Positions 25,964-39,556 of a stretch of DNA of 64,000 nucleotides are shown one piece after another (the stretch's first letter is position 1; every line of letters starts with the position of its first letter). The notes under the pieces are model-generated. The model made no database searches. It worked only from the letters and a program-made list of their open reading frames with translations, and was not told where the DNA came from. A program made the position numbers and the translations under genes. The DNA is from Methanospirillum stamsii (GTDB lineage: Archaea > Halobacteriota > Methanomicrobia > Methanomicrobiales > Methanospirillaceae). The stretch spans positions 3,596,001-3,660,000 of the forward strand of contig NZ_CP176366.1 in the NCBI RefSeq assembly GCF_046244385.1, given 5' to 3'.

Positions 25964-26035
25964 AGCCAAGATCCGGATTTGAACCGGAGTGTAGTTGATC
26001 TGCAGTCAACCGCGTGGCCGCTCCGCCATCTTGGC
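25964..26035 (-). tRNA. tRNA-Cys (GCA anticodon)
   Basis: A 72-nt cloverleaf on the minus strand. Acceptor GCCAAGA pairs with TCTTGGC, discriminator base U (T in DNA) as in tRNA-Cys. The anticodon loop CTGCAGA, between GTTGA and TCAAC, gives GCA. The T-arm has GGTTCAAAT. CCA is not encoded. The gene lies between 23S and 5S rRNA, 5 nt before 5S, so it is probably cut from the rRNA precursor. Confidence 0.95.
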
Positions 26036-26116
26036 CTGGCTTGGGATATGCTTTGGAGAGCAGAAAGAATGAATTTCACAAGACGTTTATGGATTTCGTC
26101 TGGGTTTGAGAAACGG

Positions 26117-29180
<3,064 letters not shown>

Positions 29181-29204
29181 TCTAAAATCTATAACTAACA
29201 CCAG

Positions 29205-29277
29205 TGGACCCGTGGGGATTTGAACCCCAGGCCTCGGCGTTGCAAACGCCGCGCTCTTCCAACTGAGCTACGAGCCC
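29205..29277 (-). tRNA. tRNA-Ala (TGC anticodon)
   Basis: A 73-nt cloverleaf on the minus strand in the 16S-23S spacer. The acceptor GGGCTCG pairs with CGGGTCC and includes G3-U70, the alanine identity element. The anticodon loop TTTGCAA, between GGCG and CGCC, gives UGC. T-arm GGGGTTCAAATCCCC, discriminator A. The spacer position is the usual one for euryarchaeal rRNA operons. Confidence 0.97.
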
Positions 29278-29313
29278 TCTGATTCCATTCAAGGAACACT
29301 GGAAACTTTATGG

Positions 29314-29328
29314 TCTGTCTGCATCTGC
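29314..29328 (-). promoter_or_regulatory. 16S rRNA processing stem, 3' arm
   Basis: TCTGTCTGCATCTGC, 18 nt past the 16S 3' end on the minus strand. It is complementary at 14 of 15 positions to 30851-30865 in the 16S leader. Beyond an 11-nt internal loop the helix continues with CCAGTGTTCC pairing to CCAGTATTCC's complement (29291-29303 with about 30877-30887). Archaea cut 16S out of such a stem at a bulge-helix-bulge. Confidence 0.7.
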
Positions 29329-29346
29329 TACTACTTTCATTTCTTT

Positions 29347-30812
<1,466 letters not shown>

Positions 30813-30850
30813 TTCCAAATTGCTCGCACACTGTATCACTTAAAGTATTG

Positions 30851-30865
30851 GCAGATGTAGACAGA
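30851..30865 (-). promoter_or_regulatory. 16S rRNA processing stem, 5' arm
   Basis: GCAGATGTAGACAGA in the 16S leader, 39 nt before the mature 5' end. Complementary to the 3' arm 29314-29328 (one mismatch). Supports a 16S precursor with long flanking helix. Confidence 0.7.
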
Positions 30866-30962
30866 TATCCACATTACCAGTATTCCTCTGTCAGAACCAA
30901 TAGTACCCTGAAGGTATTCGTCGGTTCTCCATTAAAACGGCCTCTTACGTTGCTCGCTGAAA

Positions 30963-30977
30963 CTTATATACTTTCGT
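30963..30977 (-). promoter_or_regulatory. rRNA operon promoter, proximal TATA box
   Basis: On the minus strand CGAAAGTATATAAG: a TATA box (GTATATAAG) with an A-rich, BRE-like CGAAA directly upstream. It would start the transcript near 30940, giving about a 130-nt leader before 16S. Confidence 0.7.
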
Positions 30978-31061
30978 ATTAGTCCCCTCGAAACAACTAA
31001 CCCGGCCGCTGGCTCCTGATGTTTCAGGAAGCGTGTGGGATAACAAAGTTGCATTGATCAA

Positions 31062-31076
31062 CATATATAGACTTCG
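31062..31076 (-). promoter_or_regulatory. rRNA operon promoter, distal TATA box
   Basis: On the minus strand CGAAGTCTATATATG: second TATA box with a BRE-like element, about 99 bp upstream of the proximal one. A hairpin CCTGA-tgtt-TCAGG lies between them (near 31013-31027). Two tandem promoters are common at archaeal rRNA operons. Confidence 0.65.
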
Positions 31077-31132
31077 ATTTGATATCGAGATCAATCAGGT
31101 CCATCACAGAAAAAACAAATTCTGTTCCACTA

Positions 31133-31252
31133 GACTTTAAAAAACTCTAAAAATGACCAACAAAGAAGGTATGGCGGTGTTGATGCGAGGAGTACCAAAC
31201 ATGAATACTAACGTATCAGCTTGGTGTTGATTGCACCATACCCCTCTTTGTG
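31133..31252 (+). ncRNA. Candidate structured small RNA (~90 nt)
   Basis: The stretch between the rRNA promoters and pyrK (30813-31429) has no coding potential. In it 31162-31250 folds on itself: AAAGA and GGTATGG on the left pair with CCATACC and TCTTT on the right. Inside, ACCAA pairs with TTGGT and ATAC with GTAT, giving one long nested hairpin. GGTGTTGAT is repeated inside. A TTTAAAAA box at 31135-31142 is about 25 nt before the left arm, suiting a plus-strand transcript that begins there. No known class recognised. A minus-strand transcript or a short inverted-repeat element are alternatives. Confidence 0.4.
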
Positions 31253-31429
31253 GTATTACATACTCCTTTTGTATCAGTGAACGTATAAGGTTTCTTATTC
31301 GTAATTAGTAATTTAATGGAAATAATCGGAGATCTAAAGCATCGGAGTCTATTTAAACATTTTTCGAAAAGTTATAATTTTTCATTTAAGGGATAATTTT
31401 TTTTAAATTTAGAAAATAAAAAAAAATAT

Positions 31430-32191
31430 TTACTTTTCTTTTAAACCCGCTGCATTCCGATGATATTTACCAAGTTCACTGTTTTGCAGAGATAACCCGG
31501 AAAATATCGGACCATCCCTGCAGACGCACAAACCATCAGGATCCATGCAACATGATCCACAAACACCAACCCCGCATTTCATGTACCGGTGCATGCTGAA
31601 TTGCGATTTTTCAAGTGAACTCCGTTTTTGAAGCACTGACAACACAGAACGCATCATGGGATCAGGTCCACAGACAACAATAGTATCATACTCATCAAGG
31701 GAAATCTCATCGAGCAGACCTGCAACATAACCATGAAATCCCGCAGAACCATCATCAGTTGCTACCCGGACATCGCATTTCTCTGTAAGCATTTTATGAA
31801 AAATTAGTTCATCAGCAGTTCTTGCCCCCATAAGAAAAGTCACATCCGGACATTCAAGTCCGACCCGGAGCAGAGGAGCGGTACCTGCCCCTCCGGAGAT
31901 AGCGAGAATCTTCCCATGTAATCTGAAACCATTCCCAAAAGGACCACGAATTCCGAGTTTTTCCCCGGGTTTCATAGCAACCAGACGGGTGGTAGCATCT
32001 CCAACGCGCTGAATCGTTATCGCATTCTTGTACGAAAGGGCCATGGGTATCTCATCGGTGCCCTCTACCCAGACCATCACAAACTGTCCTATACATGACT
32101 CAAACTCGCGGTCAAAAAAGACCGTTGTAACACCCGGACTCTCCTTCACCACCTTTGTGATAGTTACCGTTACCGGAAGGCCTTCAGCCAT
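31430..32191 (-). CDS. pyrK: Dihydroorotate dehydrogenase B electron transfer subunit
   Basis: Iron-sulfur flavoprotein that passes electrons from PyrD to NAD+ in pyrimidine synthesis. About 253 residues from the ATG at 32191 (MAEGLPVTVTITKVVKESPG). An upstream start at 32302 would sit inside pyrD and adds a hydrophobic stretch not typical of PyrK, so I reject it. FAD region: IGIRGPFGNGF-like LGIRGPFGNGFRL; NAD-binding AISGGAGTAPLL; 2Fe-2S ligands CGVGVCGSCCMDPDGLCVCRDGP at the C-terminus. It overlaps the end of pyrD by 8 bp, the expected coupled pair. Confidence 0.94.
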   Translation of the reverse strand: MAEGLPVTVTITKVVKESPGVTTVFFDREFESCIGQFVMVWVEGTDEIPMALSYKNAITIQRVGDATTRLVAMKPGEKLGIRGPFGNGFRLHGKILAISGGAGTAPLLRVGLECPDVTFLMGARTADELIFHKMLTEKCDVRVATDDGSAGFHGYVAGLLDEISLDEYDTIVVCGPDPMMRSVLSVLQKRSSLEKSQFSMHRYMKCGVGVCGSCCMDPDGLCVCRDGPIFSGLSLQNSELGKYHRNAAGLKEK

Positions 32192-33071
32192 GGGCACACC
32201 CCACAATTTCCCGGGGAGATATCCCATCAGGAGCATACAGATCCTTACAGATATGACTAAAAATATCCGGATCACGAACAATTGCGCTACCGATCTCAAC
32301 ACCCTGGGCGCCGGCCATCATCATCTCAATCACATCCTCCGCACACGAAACTCCTCCGCAACCGATAATTGGAATCGAACATGCTTCATACAACTCATAC
32401 ACACACCGGACTGCGATAGGAAAAATTGCCTTCCCGGAAAGACCTCCGTATTTGTTACCCAGGACCGGTCTTCTCATTCCGGTTGAAATACGCATAGCCC
32501 TGACGGTATTAATTGCAACAATTGCATCAGCTCCTCCTTCCTCGGCAGCCTTACCAATACTGGTAATGTCAGTTACATTAGGAGTCAGTTTTACCCAGGC
32601 AGGTTTTTTCCATTCCTTAACCGCTTCGGTGCAGGCCTTCACAATATCCGGATTTGTTCCAATCTGGGCGCCAAATCCTGAAGCATGAGGACAACTGACA
32701 TTCAATTCAAACGCCTGCGCTTTATCTGCAAACCATCCGGCAACCTCATGAAATTGTTCAGGGTTTCCCCCAAAAATACTGACAATCACTGGTTCGCCGG
32801 ATAATGCGGATAATTCATCCTGAAATTGCTTTGAAGGATTGGGAAGTCCCATCGCATTCATGAGTCCATCCTCAAGAACAACCAAACAGGGACCGGGGTG
32901 ACCAAACCGTGGTTCAGGCCCAATCGATTTTGTAACAACTGCTCCTGCCCCTGAACGCAGCATACGTGAAAGCGAAGAAGCGCAGGTCCCGAGAACACCC
33001 GCTGCCAGCACAAGATGGTTTCTCGCAGATACACCACCCATCATCACGGGCTCTGGACTCAGTGTAATCAT
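32184..33071 (-). CDS. pyrD: Dihydroorotate dehydrogenase, catalytic subunit (class 1B)
   Basis: Oxidises dihydroorotate to orotate with FMN. 295 residues. Motifs: VLAAGVLGTCASSLSRML near the start, GLPNPSKQFQDEL, ELNVSCPHASGFGAQIG (the catalytic base is Cys in class 1B, here in NVSCPH), WVKLTPNVTDI, VAINTVRAMRI, GGLSGKAIFPIAVRCVYEL, PIIGCGGVSCAEDVIEMMMAGAQGVEIG. First gene of pyrD-pyrK. Its start is 55 bp from the divergent malate dehydrogenase-like gene. Confidence 0.96.
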   Translation of the reverse strand: MITLSPEPVMMGGVSARNHLVLAAGVLGTCASSLSRMLRSGAGAVVTKSIGPEPRFGHPGPCLVVLEDGLMNAMGLPNPSKQFQDELSALSGEPVIVSIFGGNPEQFHEVAGWFADKAQAFELNVSCPHASGFGAQIGTNPDIVKACTEAVKEWKKPAWVKLTPNVTDITSIGKAAEEGGADAIVAINTVRAMRISTGMRRPVLGNKYGGLSGKAIFPIAVRCVYELYEACSIPIIGCGGVSCAEDVIEMMMAGAQGVEIGSAIVRDPDIFSHICKDLYAPDGISPREIVGCAHG

Positions 33072-33126
33072 GATGAGAAAAATGAGATGATGGTAATTAT
33101 CTATTCTTCGTTCCTACGGATATGGG

Positions 33127-33996
33127 ATGACCAGCCTTGCTGTTTTCGGTACCGGGCGCATTGGGGGCGGAGTTGCTTCCCGGGCCGTGTCAAGTGGTCT
33201 GATAGACAATCTGGTATTGTATGACTGCTATCAACCACTCCTCGAGGCGCAACGACTTGACCTGGAACATATGCGATGTCCGGTAACAATCTCCACCAAC
33301 CCGGAAAAAATTGCTGCATGTGATATTATCCTCTATACAGCAGGACTGCCAAGAAATCCAAATATTAAAACAAGGGCTGCATTACTGGACTGTAATGTAC
33401 CTGTCGCTGCAGAACTTGCAGCACTTATCCCTGAGTACAAAGGAATTCTGATTGTTGTTACTAATCCTGCAGATGTCCTGACATATTATCTCTGGAAAAA
33501 AATTGGACTTTCCAAAAACAGGATTATTGGTTTTGGAGGTCAACTGGACGGAGCCCGCTTTAATTATGAACTCCGTCTTCGGGATCTTCGACCTGATGGA
33601 ATAATTCTTGGAGAACACGGCGAACACCAGGTTCCTATTTTCAGCCTGGCTGGATTGGATGTGGATCTTAGCTCCAGAGAAGAAATTCTTACAACTCTTC
33701 GTAATGCCAGCATGGAGATCATAAAAGGAAAGGGTGCAACAGAATACGCTCCGGTTTATCACATATGGCAACTGGTATCAGCAATTCTTACAGATTCAAA
33801 AGAAAACTTTGTCTGTTCTGCTATTATGGATGGAGAATATGGGATTTCAGGATGTTCTCTTGGAATTCCAGTAATCATCGGCCGTGAAGGAATCCTTTCG
33901 GTAAAAACTCCGGAACTTGACTCATGGGAGATGGAACATTATCTGAATGCAGCCGGTTTTGTAACCGATCTCTGCAGGAGGCTGAATTTTGACTGA
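33127..33996 (+). CDS. mdh: Malate/lactate dehydrogenase family protein (probable malate dehydrogenase)
   Basis: 289 residues, LDH-like fold. NAD-binding GTGRIGGGVASRAVSSGL; acidic end of beta-2 (LVLYDCYQP) favours NAD. Substrate loop GLPRNPNIKTRAALLDCN has an Arg at the position that selects malate. Catalytic pair: LDGARFN Asp and GEHGEHQVP His. The usual T-x-LD-S-AR is here G-G-QLDGARF, a small deviation. Ends GATEYAPVYHIWQLVSAILTD are standard. Its last 8 bp overlap the polB start. A role in the partial TCA cycle of methanogens is likely. Confidence 0.88.
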   Translation: MTSLAVFGTGRIGGGVASRAVSSGLIDNLVLYDCYQPLLEAQRLDLEHMRCPVTISTNPEKIAACDIILYTAGLPRNPNIKTRAALLDCNVPVAAELAALIPEYKGILIVVTNPADVLTYYLWKKIGLSKNRIIGFGGQLDGARFNYELRLRDLRPDGIILGEHGEHQVPIFSLAGLDVDLSSREEILTTLRNASMEIIKGKGATEYAPVYHIWQLVSAILTDSKENFVCSAIMDGEYGISGCSLGIPVIIGREGILSVKTPELDSWEMEHYLNAAGFVTDLCRRLNFD

Positions 33997-36472
33997 TGAA
34001 AATGGGAACAATATCACACAGATAGAGCAATTTCAAAAGACTGATTCACAGAAATCGGATCAGGAACGGATTCAGATCAGTATCAACCAGGTGGAATATT
34101 CAACCGCGGCTGATGGCCCGATTATTCACATATTTGGAAGAAATGGGAAAGGAGATTTCCAGGAAATTCAGGTAACAGGTTTCTATCCTTATTTTTACAT
34201 CCCGGTCTCACAGGTTACCCGGAACCACCCGGACCAGGTTTTGAAAGTTGACAATAAACCCTATCAGTCAATTCATGGAGAAGAACTCCGCCGCCTTTAT
34301 ACAAAACGACCATCAGATGTCAGGGATGTAAGAAGCGAATACAAACATTTTGAAGCAGACATCCCCTTTGCCACCAGGTACCTGATCGATGCAGGCATAA
34401 CCGGAGGAATAGAGGTTCCAGCTGGTAGAACAGTCGTTCCCCACAACGAAGTTGTTCCTGCTGAAGTTCATGCTCCATCAAGATACTGTCTTCTTGATAT
34501 TGAATGTGAAGATGACAAAGGAGGACTCCCGACACCGGATCGGGACAGGATCATCTGTATTACAACCTGGGACTCTTTTGATGATTATTATACAACATTT
34601 CTTCTTCAGAACGATGGCAAATCTATTCAAAAAGAAGAGATCTGTCATAAATCACTTGTGAATGGCTGTTTTAATCAGGAAACCCACACGGTCAGAATAT
34701 TTGAGAACGAAACAACGCTCCTGAGGGATTTTTCACATTACATCAAAGAAAAAAACCCTGATATCCTTTCCGGATGGAATTTTACCGACTTTGACCTGCC
34801 TTTTATCTTCGGAAGAATACGGGCTCTCGGTCTTCCCCCTGACAGTCTTGCACGACTTCCCGGAATGAGTGAGCGTTCAGGTGTCAGAGGACGGGTTGAT
34901 TTTGACCTTCTTTCCGCATACAAAAAGATGCAGTCATCAAAACTGGACTCATACCGTCTGGATGCAGTTGGAGAACGGGAAGTCGGTGACGTAAAGGCCT
35001 TCCATTACCAGCCGGGAATGACAACGCGGATGTGGAATGAATCTCCTGAAGAACTGGTCGAGTATAACTTCAAAGACGTCGAACTTTGCGTCAAAATTAA
35101 CCAGAAAAATAATATCATTGAATTTTACCAGGAGATTGCAAAGTATGTCGGATGCCCGCTTGACCGGACACTGAATTCATCCAATGTCATTGATATCTAT
35201 ATTCTTCGAAAAGCCCATGGAAAGTTCATTCTCCCCTCGAAGGGCTATAGTCCGGGTGATGAATTTGAAGGTGCTACGGTATTTGAACCAAGTTCAGGAA
35301 TTAGAGAAAATGTCGTAGTACTGGACCTGAAATCACTCTACCCCATGGCGATGATGACAATTAATGCTTCACCGGAAACAAAAAATCCGGAAGGGGATCT
35401 TATTGCACCCAATGGTATCCGGTTTTACTCAAAACCGGACGGACTTACCCGGAGCATCATCAGCGAACTATTGCTGGAACGTGATTTTAAAAAGAATAAG
35501 CGAAACGAATACCCCTTTGGTTCGGCAGAATATCATCTCTTTGACATGCAACAGAATGTCATCAAAGTCATCATGAATACCTACTACGGAGTGAGCGGGT
35601 ATTCCCGATTCAGACTCTATGACCGCGAGATTGGATCGGCTGTTACCTCTGTTGGCAGGGCAATTATTGAACATACCAGAAATATTATTGAAAATATGGG
35701 ATATACGGTCATATACGGCGATACCGATTCCTGTATGATCCAGATTCCATCAGATTCCCTGGATGAAACAATCACAAAAGCCCGTGAAATAGAAGCAATT
35801 CTGAATGAGAGTTACAATACATTCGCGAAAGATAAACTGCATGCTGAAAAACATTATTTCTCCATAAAATTCGAAAAAGTCTACAGGCGGTTCTTCCAGG
35901 GTGGAAAGAAGAAGCGTTATGCAGGCAACCTCATCTGGAAAGAGGGAAAGTCGGTTGATGAAATTGACATGGTTGGATTTGAGGCAAAACGATCAGATTC
36001 ACCACTCCTTACCCGGACGGTGATGAAAGAGGTAATGAACCGGATCCTGCAGGGTGCCGAACTCCCGGAAATTAAAAAATACCTGGGAGATATCATCAAA
36101 AAATACCGGACCGGAGGATATTCTCTGGATGAAATCGGCATTCCCGGAGGAATTGGAAAAGAACTCAAGGACTATGAGACTGATGATGCACATGTCCGGG
36201 GAGCTACGTATGCAAACAAAAACTTTGGGACGAATTTCGGGAAAGGGAGCAAGCCAAAGAGAATCTACATAAAAGCCGTCAATGGAGGGTACCCGAAAAC
36301 CGATGTCATCTGTTTTGAATATGGTGACCAGGTTCCAAAAGAATTCACTGTGGATCTGGAGTTGATGCTTGAAAAAACACTCAAATCTCCCATATCCCGG
36401 ATCCTTGAACCGATTGGATGGACATGGTCAGATGTTGATCCGAGCAGGACGACCCTTTCTGATTTTTTTTAA
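33989..36472 (+). CDS. polB: Family B DNA polymerase
   Basis: 827 residues, replicative-type archaeal PolB. A uracil-sensing-type N-terminal domain precedes the 3'-5' exonuclease: ExoI in LLDIECEDD (D170, E172), ExoII near WNFTDFDLPFIFGR, ExoIII YNFKDVELCVKI. Polymerase motif A is DLKSLYPMAM (about residue 446), motif B TYYGVSGYSRF and motif C YGDTDS (about 576-581). The C-terminal thumb ends LSDFF; no clear PIP-box was seen. It starts inside the end of mdh and is followed 8 bp later by cfbB, suggesting co-transcription with unrelated genes. Confidence 0.96.
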   Translation: MTDENGNNITQIEQFQKTDSQKSDQERIQISINQVEYSTAADGPIIHIFGRNGKGDFQEIQVTGFYPYFYIPVSQVTRNHPDQVLKVDNKPYQSIHGEELRRLYTKRPSDVRDVRSEYKHFEADIPFATRYLIDAGITGGIEVPAGRTVVPHNEVVPAEVHAPSRYCLLDIECEDDKGGLPTPDRDRIICITTWDSFDDYYTTFLLQNDGKSIQKEEICHKSLVNGCFNQETHTVRIFENETTLLRDFSHYIKEKNPDILSGWNFTDFDLPFIFGRIRALGLPPDSLARLPGMSERSGVRGRVDFDLLSAYKKMQSSKLDSYRLDAVGEREVGDVKAFHYQPGMTTRMWNESPEELVEYNFKDVELCVKINQKNNIIEFYQEIAKYVGCPLDRTLNSSNVIDIYILRKAHGKFILPSKGYSPGDEFEGATVFEPSSGIRENVVVLDLKSLYPMAMMTINASPETKNPEGDLIAPNGIRFYSKPDGLTRSIISELLLERDFKKNKRNEYPFGSAEYHLFDMQQNVIKVIMNTYYGVSGYSRFRLYDREIGSAVTSVGRAIIEHTRNIIENMGYTVIYGDTDSCMIQIPSDSLDETITKAREIEAILNESYNTFAKDKLHAEKHYFSIKFEKVYRRFFQGGKKKRYAGNLIWKEGKSVDEIDMVGFEAKRSDSPLLTRTVMKEVMNRILQGAELPEIKKYLGDIIKKYRTGGYSLDEIGIPGGIGKELKDYETDDAHVRGATYANKNFGTNFGKGSKPKRIYIKAVNGGYPKTDVICFEYGDQVPKEFTVDLELMLEKTLKSPISRILEPIGWTWSDVDPSRTTLSDFF

Positions 36473-36480
36473 CTGATACT

Positions 36481-37836
36481 ATGAAAGAAGAACAGACCGG
36501 GGAAGAGATCACGTGTACAATTCCCCGCATAGTTATCGCAGGGATTCATAGCGGGTGTGGAAAAACCACGGTGACTCGTGGATTGATGGCCGCTCTTAAA
36601 AAAAGAGGGCTTGTCGTTCAACCATTCAAGATTGGTCCGGATTTTATCGATCCCAGCCATCACACGAGGATATGCGGACGGGTTTCCAGAAATCTTGATG
36701 TGGTAATGACCGGAGAAGACGGGGTTCTGAACTCATTCTATGAAGGGACTCAGGGCGCTGACATTGCGGTTATTGAAGGCGTTATGGGGATGTATGACGG
36801 AATGGATCATTCCACGTATGGAAGTTCTGCTCATATTGCCCGGATTATCAAGGCACCCCTCCTCCTGGTAATTCCGGTCCACGGCATGTCAGCCAGTGTT
36901 CATGCCATCGCTGCCGGATTTAAAAATTACGAACCTGATTCCACAATGGCAGGAGTGATTCTGAACAAGGTGGGCAGCCCAAAACATGCAGACCTGCTGA
37001 AAGGAAGAGCAGAGATCCCCCAATTTGGTTTCATCCCAAAAGATCCCTCATTTCATACAGAAAGTCGTCACCTTGGCCTTTTCATGGGCGATGAATCACC
37101 AGCAGAGGAACCAGTATCCCTTATTGAAGAATCATGTGATGTCCCGGAGATTCTGAAAGTAGCATCCACGGCACCTCCATTAAAAATAACAGTCAGGAAA
37201 AAAGAAAACCCCAATTACCAGGTTCGTGTCGGAATTGCACGCGATCCGGCATTTTGTTTTTATTACCAGCATAACCTGGACCTCCTTAAAGAATCCGGAG
37301 CAGAACTCATATTTTTCAGTCCCATGCAGGATCACCTTCCTGACATTGATGCCCTGTATTTAGGCGGAGGCTACCCCGAATTACATCCGGACTATCTTGA
37401 AAACGGCCCTGCAAGGAGAGAGATACAAAAAGCGTGTGATGATAACCTTCCAGTTTACGGAGAATGCGGTGGGCTGATGTATCTTACCGAAGGCCTGTCA
37501 GGGGATCAATCCTACCGGTGGGCAGATGTTCTTCCGGCAAAAACCGGGATGGCAAACCGGTTCCAGGCTCTTGGTTATAGTGAAGGCACTACCACGGGAG
37601 GGACTAATATCACAACAGAAGGTATTCCGTTACGGGGTCATGAATTCCATTATTCATTTGTAACTCCCGAAAATGATGCACGGTACGGCATCAGGTTATC
37701 ACGGGGGAAGGGTATCTCCAATGGAGATGATGGAATGTATTGTCATGAAACAATAGGTAGTTACACTCATGCCTGGTTTTCACGACAATTTACAGACACC
37801 ATCGTAAAGGCAGCCAGGACTTATAAAATGAGATAA
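36481..37836 (+). CDS. cfbB: Cobyrinate / Ni-sirohydrochlorin a,c-diamide synthase
   Basis: 451 residues. Amidates two acetate side chains of a tetrapyrrole; in methanogens the CfbB type acts on Ni-sirohydrochlorin toward coenzyme F430, while CbiA acts on cobyrinate. P-loop GIHSGCGKTTVTRGLM at residues 21-36; VIEGVMGMYDG follows. The C-terminal glutaminase domain has the nucleophile Cys in YGECGGLMYL (about 326-335) and HEFHYSF near 390. No other cob/cfb gene is adjacent, so I cannot decide between CbiA and CfbB from context; methanogen origin favours CfbB. Its stop abuts the convergent pyrophosphatase gene. Confidence 0.85.
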   Translation: MKEEQTGEEITCTIPRIVIAGIHSGCGKTTVTRGLMAALKKRGLVVQPFKIGPDFIDPSHHTRICGRVSRNLDVVMTGEDGVLNSFYEGTQGADIAVIEGVMGMYDGMDHSTYGSSAHIARIIKAPLLLVIPVHGMSASVHAIAAGFKNYEPDSTMAGVILNKVGSPKHADLLKGRAEIPQFGFIPKDPSFHTESRHLGLFMGDESPAEEPVSLIEESCDVPEILKVASTAPPLKITVRKKENPNYQVRVGIARDPAFCFYYQHNLDLLKESGAELIFFSPMQDHLPDIDALYLGGGYPELHPDYLENGPARREIQKACDDNLPVYGECGGLMYLTEGLSGDQSYRWADVLPAKTGMANRFQALGYSEGTTTGGTNITTEGIPLRGHEFHYSFVTPENDARYGIRLSRGKGISNGDDGMYCHETIGSYTHAWFSRQFTDTIVKAARTYKMR

Positions 37837-39462
37837 TTATTTCTGCATTACCTGCCTGAACCGCTGACCAAAAACCGGGAAGAAATCCTTTTTTCTTGAC
37901 ATAACACCTTCAAGAACCACCGGTTGTTTCTGATACCCCATTTTGTTAACAAGACCGGAATCACCAGAAGCAAACAGGAAACTTGTCTGACCAATGACAT
38001 CGGTGACCAGAACTATGCTCAAATCATATCCATGCATTGTCTGATACTGACTGAGAGAATCGCGAATTGTTCTGTCATTCTGGAGTGCAAAATCTTTAGA
38101 ACCGGTCATGATCTGTGCAATTGACACAGTCCGGTCCTGAAGCGTATAGTCCTTAATATCCCTGACAATAAGCTCTTCTACCGGAACACCCTCAAGGTTC
38201 ATGCCTTTATTGATAAGTTCACTTCCAAACTCTTCCGGATTAATTGAGGTGATTTCTGACAGATATCTGACAGCTTCGCGGTCCTGTTCTGTTGTGGTAG
38301 ACATCTTCAGAACCAGGGTATCCGAAAGAATTCCAGCAAGGAGCAATGTAGCAACAGCCTTGTCCGGAACGACATGCTCTTCCCTGAACCTCATAGTGAT
38401 AATCGTGGAGGTTGAACCAACCGGTTCATTCCTGAAACGAATGGGCTGCAATGTTGCAATGGTTCCCAGACGGTGATGATCAATTATCTCCAGAATTTCA
38501 GCGGTTTCAATTCCTTCTACTGCCTGGGCATATTCGTTATGATCCACCAGAATGACAGACTTGTGAACATCTTCCAGGAAGGAATTCCTGGAGAGCATGC
38601 CAATAAAATGACCGTCCTCATCGGTCACGCACGCAGTCCGGTATGGGGAGTTTGAAACAATCTGTGCGGCAGTTGAGAGAAGGAAATCGCGATGAAGTGT
38701 CTCGGCATCTGTTGCCATGATGGTCTCGACCGGTCCGGATAGGTGGAGCATTCTGCCAACACTAAACGCATCAAGGGGTGTTTTCAAAAGGGTGACCCCC
38801 ATTTTTTTCGCACTCTCCCTGACCCGTTCACCAAGGTGTGCACCTTCGGCAATAATAAGAGCACAAATTCGCTCTGCAATCAATGCAATCTGTGACGGTT
38901 CATTATCCCCTATGATTGCAATATCTTCAGCTCCAAGCCTTGCAAGAGATATATGAAGTGCGTCGATGACAATAGATGCACTTCCGCTAATTTCTTCATG
39001 GGCGGCATGAACAATTTCTGCCTGAAGTATCCGGGCGAGTGCTTCTAGTTTTATTGGACCGACTTTAAGTGGAAGACTTGCATGGGGACTGACATACGCC
39101 CGGGCAAGACCATGTTCACTGACAAGACCTAAAAACCGGTCATCTGTATCCACGATCGGAATGTTTCTGAGATCATATTCATCCATCAGAGAGGCAACAT
39201 CAATGGCAGGCAGGCTCATTGGAGCTTTCTGAGTATAGAGGAATGGGATGTCCCCTACCATTGGCTCAACATTTTCAATCAGAACCGGAGTTTCAAGACC
39301 GGTTATCTCAAGGGCATACCGGCTCTCAGCATTGATATCCCCGCACCGTGCAGGAATGAAGTTGTTTTCATGTACCTGGTTTAATAGAGAAGCATATGCA
39401 ATAGCACTGGCAATACTATCAGTATCAGGCTGCCGGTGTCCGATGATGTAGGTTTGCTGCAT
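37837..39462 (-). CDS. ppaC: Manganese-dependent inorganic pyrophosphatase with CBS and DRTGG domains
   Basis: 541 residues, family II (DHH) pyrophosphatase with a regulatory insert. The DHH half: YIGHRQPDTDSIASAIAYASLL (residues 5-26). A CBS domain near 75-135, a DRTGG domain near 135-240 (GSASIVIDALHISLARLGAEDIAIIG) and a second CBS (ACVTDEDGHFIGMLSR) follow. The catalytic half returns with VDHNEYAQAVEGIETAEILEIIDHHRLG and the DHHA2 domain. In known CBS-PPases the insert makes activity sensitive to AMP/ADP and diadenosine nucleotides. Family knowledge; regulation not shown here. Confidence 0.93.
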   Translation of the reverse strand: MQQTYIIGHRQPDTDSIASAIAYASLLNQVHENNFIPARCGDINAESRYALEITGLETPVLIENVEPMVGDIPFLYTQKAPMSLPAIDVASLMDEYDLRNIPIVDTDDRFLGLVSEHGLARAYVSPHASLPLKVGPIKLEALARILQAEIVHAAHEEISGSASIVIDALHISLARLGAEDIAIIGDNEPSQIALIAERICALIIAEGAHLGERVRESAKKMGVTLLKTPLDAFSVGRMLHLSGPVETIMATDAETLHRDFLLSTAAQIVSNSPYRTACVTDEDGHFIGMLSRNSFLEDVHKSVILVDHNEYAQAVEGIETAEILEIIDHHRLGTIATLQPIRFRNEPVGSTSTIITMRFREEHVVPDKAVATLLLAGILSDTLVLKMSTTTEQDREAVRYLSEITSINPEEFGSELINKGMNLEGVPVEELIVRDIKDYTLQDRTVSIAQIMTGSKDFALQNDRTIRDSLSQYQTMHGYDLSIVLVTDVIGQTSFLFASGDSGLVNKMGYQKQPVVLEGVMSRKKDFFPVFGQRFRQVMQK

Positions 39463-39556
39463 AAGTGATATACACAGAATTGCGTGTTAACCGTACATAT
39501 GAATTACCGATCCTTTAAATTGCCATAGAAGAATATTCCTAACAAAGGCGGGATAC

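Noticed and set aside
31162..31250. SRP RNA, RNase P RNA, tRNA or box C/D guide RNA
   Set aside because: Too short for SRP or RNase P RNA. No cloverleaf or proper C and D boxes at the ends; only generic stem-loop features.
32192..32302. 37-residue N-terminal extension of pyrK
   Set aside because: It lies in pyrD and encodes a hydrophobic stretch foreign to PyrK; the ATG at 32191 gives the normal N-terminus.
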